NCBI GenBank assembly: GCA_002323895.1
Contig: DCQM01000032.1
Location: forward strand, 1-12,315
DNA from: Akkermansiaceae bacterium UBA1518
GTDB taxonomy: Bacteria > Verrucomicrobiota > Verrucomicrobiia > Verrucomicrobiales > Akkermansiaceae
Direction of reading: 5' to 3'
DNA: 12,315 nucleotides
Position 1 is the stretch's first letter. Every line of letters starts with the position of its first letter. The notes beneath the pieces were generated by a model, which saw only the letters and a program-made list of their open reading frames with translations, was not told the DNA's origin and searched no databases. Shown here one piece after another: positions 7,726-12,315 of this stretch. The position numbers and the translations under genes are program-made.

Positions 7726-8244
7726 ATGGTTTTAGGAGCCATTGGTGAAAGTCCACTTGCCATTTTCTTATTGGTTTCAGTGGGTCTACTTGTTGCGATT
7801 TTACTCGCCATCCCGACGACGGGCTGGGTGAGCCAGAAGATGGCGAATGTGCTTTCGTTCTTTTCGCTGGAGAAATTTCGAAAACCTCCTCCGCTTTTAA
7901 GTAAAGGAGATGCTTTGGCGATGCAGGGGAGAGTGGGAGATGCTTTTCATGTTTTTCGGCAGTATTTAAAAGATCACCCACGGAATCTCGAAATTTATAG
8001 CCGTCTCATTGATCTTGCCTTTGGGCCGATGCAAGATGCGAAGCTTGGAGATGCCATTATCGCCTTTGGGGTGAAGCGATTGAATCGCCGTGGTCGACGT
8101 GTCATTAAGCGCCGAAAAAACGCAATCCTATTTGGCGAACTTTACCCGCTGAAACATCTCGGGTGGCGCGAAGAAGCCGAATATGTTCACCCGAAAGTTG
8201 AAATCCCTGAGGAGCTGAAAGGGCAGTTTACGCCGCCTAGCTAG
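7726..8244 (+). CDS. Small membrane-anchored protein with TPR-like segment, function unknown
   Basis: I do not recognise a named family for this 172-residue protein. It starts with one strong hydrophobic helix (about residues 10-30, PLAIFLLVSVGLLVAILLAI), followed by a soluble part. Residues about 59-92 (KGDALAMQGRVGDAFHVF and onward to IYSRLIDLA) have the small/large residue spacing of a tetratricopeptide helix pair. The region from about 111 to 131 is rich in Arg and Lys (RLNRRGRRVIKRRKN), and the C-terminus is Pro/Glu-rich. The start is only 4 bases after the permease stop, so it probably belongs to the same transcript and may be an accessory of that transporter; this is inferred from position only. 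It ends in TAG, 15 bases from the convergent pilT-like gene. Confidence 0.7.
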   Translation: MVLGAIGESPLAIFLLVSVGLLVAILLAIPTTGWVSQKMANVLSFFSLEKFRKPPPLLSKGDALAMQGRVGDAFHVFRQYLKDHPRNLEIYSRLIDLAFGPMQDAKLGDAIIAFGVKRLNRRGRRVIKRRKNAILFGELYPLKHLGWREEAEYVHPKVEIPEELKGQFTPPS

Positions 8245-8259
8245 AATCTCCGGACGTTC

Positions 8260-9348
8260 TTACTTCTCAACGGCTTGGCGGCTCGCGAGGCTTTCTGAAG
8301 TAAATCGGTGTGGGTCTCGGCAATTTTGGATGGCATCTTGCTGGGTGATGTAGTTGTGAGCGACGAGCGTTTCGAGGCAATCATCAATGGTGTGGCAACC
8401 TTCTTGTCGGGCAATTTCCATGAGTCCGACTACTTGTTCGATCTTTCGTTTGCGGAGACTGGATTGAATCCCTGAGTTGACGCGGAGAGCCTCGGTAGCA
8501 AGGACGCGTCCATCGGTATCAGCTCTTGGGAGAAGCCTTTGGCAAATGATTGCTTCGAGAACATTGGAAAGCTGCGAGGCGATCTGTACTTGTTGCTCGG
8601 AGGGGAAAAGATCCATGATGCGCTCAACCGACTTTGGGGCATCGATTGTGTGGAGGGTGCTGATGACGAGGTGCCCGGTTTCGGCTGCGGTCATCGCGAT
8701 CTGCATCGACTCGCGATCGCGGAGTTCACCTACCACAATAACGTCAGGATCCTGGCGCATGCACTGACGGAGCCCGAGTGAGAATGATTTCGTGTCTCTT
8801 CCGATCTCCCGTTGTTTAATGAGCGAGGAATTGTGCTGAAAAGAAAATTCGATAGGGTCTTCCAGAGTGATGATGGTGCCGGAGCGTATCTCGGAGATCC
8901 TCCGCACTAATGACGCAAGAGTCGTTGTTTTTCCTGAGCCGGTTACTCCGGTGATAAGAACGAGGCCCCGCTGAAGGTGGCAAATTTCCTCCAAAATTGG
9001 ATAGTGCCCTAAGGTTGAGAGCTCTGGAATTTCTGCTGGGATGTAGCGATAGACTGCTTCGATGTTTTGACGGCAGAAATGCACGTTCCCGCGAAACCGC
9101 CCAACGCCGCTGACCTCGATAGCGTAGTCGAGCTCCCAATCGTCCTCCAGTTTTGAGCGCTGGGTTTCGTTCATAGTCCCGAGAATTAATTCGCGTACTT
9201 GACTGGCGTCGAAAGACATTTCTTCAAGTGCCTGCAGGCTCCCATGGACTCTTGCGGCTGGAGGGGCCCCGACTGTGAGATGTAGGTCGGAGCCACCTTT
9301 GGTGACGGTCTGGGCAAGGTAGTCCCGAATTCCTTGTGGTGTGGTCAT
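8260..9348 (-). CDS. pilT: PilT-type retraction ATPase (type IV pilus)
   Basis: The 362-residue protein is a secretion-superfamily (PilT/VirB11) hexameric ATPase. It shows an N-terminal PAS-like domain beginning SDLHLTVG. Next come Walker A GVTGSGKT (134-141), the Asp box TLEDPIEF (about 161-168), Walker B VIVVGE (203-208) and the His box GHLVISTLH (ending at His 233). The C-terminal part (RKRKIEQVVGLMEIARQEG) matches the PilT retraction region. Length matches the PilT norm (about 345-370). In type IV pili PilT powers filament disassembly at the inner-membrane base. The frame is open upstream to an ATG at 9429, but that start would overlap the preceding gene and add a non-conserved leader. 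The ATG at 9348 directly precedes the conserved domain and lies 19 bases after the upstream stop. It is the second of two tandem homologues, with no other pilus genes in view. Confidence 0.9.
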   Translation of the reverse strand: MTTPQGIRDYLAQTVTKGGSDLHLTVGAPPAARVHGSLQALEEMSFDASQVRELILGTMNETQRSKLEDDWELDYAIEVSGVGRFRGNVHFCRQNIEAVYRYIPAEIPELSTLGHYPILEEICHLQRGLVLITGVTGSGKTTTLASLVRRISEIRSGTIITLEDPIEFSFQHNSSLIKQREIGRDTKSFSLGLRQCMRQDPDVIVVGELRDRESMQIAMTAAETGHLVISTLHTIDAPKSVERIMDLFPSEQQVQIASQLSNVLEAIICQRLLPRADTDGRVLATEALRVNSGIQSSLRKRKIEQVVGLMEIARQEGCHTIDDCLETLVAHNYITQQDAIQNCRDPHRFTSESLASRQAVEK

Positions 9349-9367
9349 GGTTAATAAAGAAGTGTGT

Positions 9368-10423
9368 TCAGGAAATACCACGGATTTGGCGGTCAAAGTC
9401 ACCCGGGTTGGGTGCGGCATCTCTCGCAATCTCCTCTGATATTAGGCCCTGATGATAGATTTCCACGATGCTGGTGAGCATGTTCCTGGTTTGAGCATCC
9501 TGTGGGCGTTGCAGGTGATCAATAATATCGTGATAGCGTCCGTCGCGGATCCATCCACGCACGGCTCCTTCGTTTTGAAGGTACTCCGAGACCAGCTTGA
9601 GTGATCCATCTGTGCCGGGTAAGAGGTTTTGGTTGATCACTCCGACGAGCTGACGGGAAAGAAGCATTCGCGAAGTGGCCCCGTGATTCTCGGGGAACAA
9701 GTTACCTAATCTTTCGATTGATTCGACAACTCCCGAGCTGTGAAGAGTGCTGATGACAAGGTGTCCGGTTTCGGAAGCGCGAAGCGCGAGTTGGGCGGTT
9801 TCTTCGTCACGGATCTCCCCGATCATAATTACATCAGGGTTTTGACGAAGAGAGGCGCGAAGGGCCGTAGAAAATTTAGCGGTATCTGAGTTCAGTTCGC
9901 GTTGGGAGAAGAAAGACTTCTTATTTTGGAAGAGATACTCGATGGGGTCTTCGAGGGTAATAATATGGTTCTGTCGACTTTCGTTGAGTTCTTCGAGAGC
10001 TGAAGCGAGGGTGGTGGATTTTCCTGACCCAGTGGTTCCGGTGACGAGAATGAGCCCGGAGCGTCGGTGGATCCAGTGGCGGATCAGATCGGTGGGAAGG
10101 CCGAGGGAATCGAGTGGTGGTATGATTGCTTTAATGGGGCGAATGGCAGCGGAAAGGTTTCCCATGGCGCGATAAAGATTTGCTCGAATATAACCACCGT
10201 CCTTCATTTGGTAGCGCGAATCAATTTCATTGGTAGAGGCCGGATCGATTTCACAGGCTTGCCAAAGATGAGAGAGATCTTGCCGCGACATCGTTGAGTC
10301 AGCCACCGGGACGACCTCGCCGTTAATTCGAACTCGGGTCCGTTGATCTTCACTCAAGAAGATATCGGTGGCCCCTTGGGAGAGCCATTCATTGATGGCT
10401 GATTCGAGTTCGTCGAGAGTCAT
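9368..10423 (-). CDS. PilT/PilU-like ATPase, paralogue of the adjacent PilT
   Basis: Using the ATG at 10423 the protein has 351 residues. Motifs are Walker A GTTGSGKS (129-136), Asp box LEDPIE (157-162), Walker B VIMIGE (198-203) and the His box GHLVISTLH (His at 228). All catalytic positions look intact. The C-terminal helix AVRGWIRDGRYHDII resembles the AIRxLIR motif needed for retraction in PilT, and the end (NPGDFDRQIRGI) is also PilT-like. It is clearly homologous to, but well diverged from, the neighbouring PilT, so the pair is an old duplication. By analogy with PilT/PilU one may be the main retraction motor and the other an accessory; which is which cannot be decided here. An ATG at 10465 would extend the protein by 14 unconserved residues (MLIAHSCRPVDVLP). 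No Shine-Dalgarno is seen at either start. Stop is TGA. Confidence 0.88.
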   Translation of the reverse strand: MTLDELESAINEWLSQGATDIFLSEDQRTRVRINGEVVPVADSTMSRQDLSHLWQACEIDPASTNEIDSRYQMKDGGYIRANLYRAMGNLSAAIRPIKAIIPPLDSLGLPTDLIRHWIHRRSGLILVTGTTGSGKSTTLASALEELNESRQNHIITLEDPIEYLFQNKKSFFSQRELNSDTAKFSTALRASLRQNPDVIMIGEIRDEETAQLALRASETGHLVISTLHSSGVVESIERLGNLFPENHGATSRMLLSRQLVGVINQNLLPGTDGSLKLVSEYLQNEGAVRGWIRDGRYHDIIDHLQRPQDAQTRNMLTSIVEIYHQGLISEEIARDAAPNPGDFDRQIRGIS

Positions 10424-10485
10424 TGGCAAAACATCCACCGGTCTGCATGAATGGGCAATGAGCAAAGGAAAATATTATGGTTGGG

Positions 10486-11490
10486 CTATTCGGTAAAAAC
10501 TCCGGTTGTGATGGGTGGGATCTTGCCATCTTCATAAACGATGCGAATCGAGGCTCCCGGAAATTTCTTGAAGAGGGCTCTAGGATTGTCCGAAAGACAG
10601 GCGGTGGTTGCGAGGGGATCAGTCATTTTTGCTTCGGGCATGATGACCGAAGCGGCCCGGCGGGTGGTGAGCCCAAGTCCTGTTTGAAGATCGATAAGGT
10701 GAGAGTAGGTTTTCCCGCCGGTTGTAACATTTTGGAAGAGGTCTCCTGAGGTAGAGACCGCGCAATTTCTGAGTGGAAGGCTTTTGTTGGGCGTGAGTCG
10801 AAAGGTCCGGAGGCCGATATTCCAGCCCTCTCTTTCTGGAGGTGGATCACCTATGCGTAAATCTCCCGCCGCGGCAACCAAGGTTTGGGTGAACCCTTTT
10901 TTGGCAAGGTGATCGTAGATAAGATCTGCAGCGAAGCCTTTGGCAATTCCTCCAAGGTCGAGTTGCAGTCCTTGGCGTTTTACGGTGATAGTTTGTTTTT
11001 TTTCATCAAAGGCCAGAAATTCGATCCCGCAACGGCTACGGGCAGCAGCAATGTCTTCTTCGGATGGCACTTCCTTGGTTCTTCTGGTTTCACGCCAAAG
11101 ATGGGTGAGGGGGCCTAGGGTGGGGTCAAAGATTCCTTCGGATTTTCTGGTTAATTTTTTTCCGAGTATAAGAACGTCGAAAAGTTCCTTGCTGACGGCA
11201 ATTGGCATGCCGGGTTTCGACTTGGTGAGGCGGTTCAGCTCAGAATCTGGATCGTAGTCGGTGGCGCGATTGCTAAAGTCTTCGGCAAGATCGAAACTTT
11301 TTTCCATAGCAAGATAACCTTCCCGAGGGTCTTTGGCATATGTGATAATCTTAAAGAGCGTCCCCATGAGTGGGCGCTCGCTTTCCAGGCGCACGATGGT
11401 GGGCTCATTTGATTGTGCCTCTTCAGCCGTGTTTTTGTCCTGACGGCATGATGATAGGACGAGAAGAGGGAGCAGGAGATAGCGCATCAC
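10486..11490 (-). CDS. apbE: FAD:protein FMN transferase, ApbE family lipoprotein
   Basis: The 334-residue protein begins with a lipoprotein signal ending in LSSC (lipidated Cys at 15 by the usual rule), so it should sit on the periplasmic face. ApbE family marks in order: PLMGTLFKI (40-48), FDPTLGPLTHLW (121-132), LDLGGIAKGFAAD (177-189), VAAAGDLRIG (205-214), VSTSGDL (245-251), YSHLIDLQTG (262-271) and the Mg/flavin site TDPLATTA (290-297, equivalent to the family's D-A-L-A-T-A). ApbE attaches FMN covalently to Thr of partner proteins such as NqrB, NqrC or RnfG; none of these targets is in the window. The initiation codon is either GTG at 11490 or ATG at 11487, both overlapping the TGA of the upstream HAD gene. 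A GAGGA sequence inside the end of that gene lies at a good distance, one of the few plausible ribosome sites here, so the two are likely coupled. Confidence 0.9.
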   Translation of the reverse strand: MMRYLLLPLLVLSSCRQDKNTAEEAQSNEPTIVRLESERPLMGTLFKIITYAKDPREGYLAMEKSFDLAEDFSNRATDYDPDSELNRLTKSKPGMPIAVSKELFDVLILGKKLTRKSEGIFDPTLGPLTHLWRETRRTKEVPSEEDIAAARSRCGIEFLAFDEKKQTITVKRQGLQLDLGGIAKGFAADLIYDHLAKKGFTQTLVAAAGDLRIGDPPPEREGWNIGLRTFRLTPNKSLPLRNCAVSTSGDLFQNVTTGGKTYSHLIDLQTGLGLTTRRAASVIMPEAKMTDPLATTACLSDNPRALFKKFPGASIRIVYEDGKIPPITTGVFTE

Positions 11491-12128
11491 AGTTCCTCGA
11501 GAAGCTCAACGAGGGAAGGATATTGGTATTCTGCTGCCGAGAAATCAATGCATTGTGTGATCCTATTTGGGATGGCAGCAACGGGGCATCCGACCGTGTG
11601 AGCGGACTTCATTCCGTTGAGGGAATCTTCAATAACGAGGCATTTTGATGCAGGTAATTTAAGGCGTTTGACAGCTTCTAAGTAAAGATCGGGGGCAGGT
11701 TTGATGCGAGGAGCATCCTCACGCGCGATGATGTGATCAAAGGACTTAAGGAGACCAAGTTTGTCGAGCCAGCCATCCACCCAGCTGTGGTTGGAGCTGG
11801 AAACGATGGCGACGGGCATCTCTCTTTGTTGGCAGAGGCTTACGGTTTCGCGGACACCGGGCATGGCATCGAGCTTATTGATTTCCTTACGGATCCATTT
11901 GTTACGGGCGATACCAATAGCTTCCCAGTCGAAGGTTTTTCCGGTGAGTTCCTCGAGCATATTCTCGGGTGACCAAGTGTTGAAGTCCGAGCCGATACAC
12001 TTGACGTATTCCTCAAGCGGGAGGTCGTGGCCGTTCTCAATGAAGGTCTCGCGCATCGATTCATAGATGGACCATTCGGTGTCGAGAATGACTCCGTCAA
12101 AGTCAAAGAGGATGGCTTCGGCTTCCAT
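11487..12128 (-). CDS. HAD-superfamily hydrolase, beta-phosphoglucomutase/phosphatase-like
   Basis: This 213-residue protein carries all four HAD motifs: I is FDFDGVILDTE (nucleophile Asp9, acid/base Asp11), II is VSSSN (Ser110), III is Lys143 in RIKPAPDLY, and IV is VIEDSLNG (Glu167-Asp168). An alpha-helical C1 cap lies at about 15-85. The closest style is the beta-phosphoglucomutase / 2-deoxyglucose-6-phosphatase / GS1-like group, soluble enzymes acting on small phosphorylated sugars or nucleotides; the actual substrate cannot be told. Asp11 and the DGV(I/L)(L/D)DTE form are typical of both mutases and phosphatases of this group. It is the first gene of a leftward pair, its TGA overlapping the apbE start by 4 bases (GTGA) or 1 base (TGATG). 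No Shine-Dalgarno precedes its ATG. Confidence 0.9.
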   Translation of the reverse strand: MEAEAILFDFDGVILDTEWSIYESMRETFIENGHDLPLEEYVKCIGSDFNTWSPENMLEELTGKTFDWEAIGIARNKWIRKEINKLDAMPGVRETVSLCQQREMPVAIVSSSNHSWVDGWLDKLGLLKSFDHIIAREDAPRIKPAPDLYLEAVKRLKLPASKCLVIEDSLNGMKSAHTVGCPVAAIPNRITQCIDFSAAEYQYPSLVELLEEL

Positions 12129-12315
12129 GTGTGAGGAGTAGCGTGGATTGTGAAGGTGGCAATCGTTGTTTTATCTTATCTGACGAGCGGGTAGGTAGAA
12201 ATCGCGACGCGGATAAGGACAAGAATGCGGGATTGAAATGTGGTAAGAAATCGAAAAGATCGTGTATGAATTTTTCGGTGGACGATGTGCGATGTCACAT
12301 CATGGCAAAACCGAG
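12129..12315. promoter_or_regulatory. Upstream region of the HAD-apbE pair, to the window edge
   Basis: No gene is supported in these 187 bases. On the minus strand a weak promoter-like pair (TTTCTA, 17 bases, TAAGAT) can be drawn near 12170-12200; this is a by-eye match only. At 12284-12301 there is a perfect inverted repeat, GATGTG, spacer CGATGT, CACATC. An ATG at 12302 (reading Met-Ala-Lys-Pro before the edge) might begin a rightward gene outside the window, which would make the repeat its operator or leader hairpin, but 14 bases are too few to support a call. Confidence 0.3.

Overview
The window is an ordinary bacterial chromosomal segment with eight protein genes, dense packing and no RNA genes, insertion sequences or CRISPR. 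Gene content (a CcdA/DsbD-type reductase, an ABC permease of the large two-half FtsX type, paired PilT ATPases, a lipoprotein ApbE) points to a Gram-negative bacterium. Most start codons lack a Shine-Dalgarno sequence, and the style of the genes suggests the Verrucomicrobiota or a neighbouring PVC lineage; this taxonomic guess is tentative.

Layout. A glycoside-hydrolase-fold/GT2 glycosyltransferase fusion runs leftward (31-2118). Divergent from it, a dsbD-like gene runs rightward (2264-4504), followed by a large ABC-transporter permease (4611-7721) and a small membrane-anchored, TPR-like protein (7726-8244). From the other side, four genes run leftward: a HAD phosphatase/phosphomutase-like gene, an ApbE lipoprotein that overlaps it, and two tandem PilT-type ATPases. 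They converge on the small membrane gene with only 15 bases between.

The standout is the dsbD-like gene. Its frame is interrupted by a single TGA at 4232-4234, exactly where the first cysteine of the C-terminal thioredoxin active site (W-C-x-x-C) should be. The same frame then continues for 89 codons of good thioredoxin-fold sequence to a TAA. Starting 17 bases after the TGA is a 7-bp hairpin with a G in its five-base loop, at the spacing expected of a bacterial SECIS element. TGA also serves as a true stop for three other genes here, so it is not simply a reassigned codon. The best reading is one 746-residue selenoprotein with a U-A-T-C active site, which a standard annotation would split into a truncated DsbD and a spurious small ORF. 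Its expected role is to take electrons from cytoplasmic thioredoxin across the inner membrane and deliver them to periplasmic thiol (or selenol) partners.

The remaining genes are less linked in function: polysaccharide or glycan synthesis (GH-GT2 fusion), envelope transport (permease plus TPR-like protein), type IV pilus retraction or related motility (PilT pair), and flavinylation of membrane redox proteins (ApbE). ApbE and DsbD both serve extracytoplasmic redox chemistry, but they are not in one operon.
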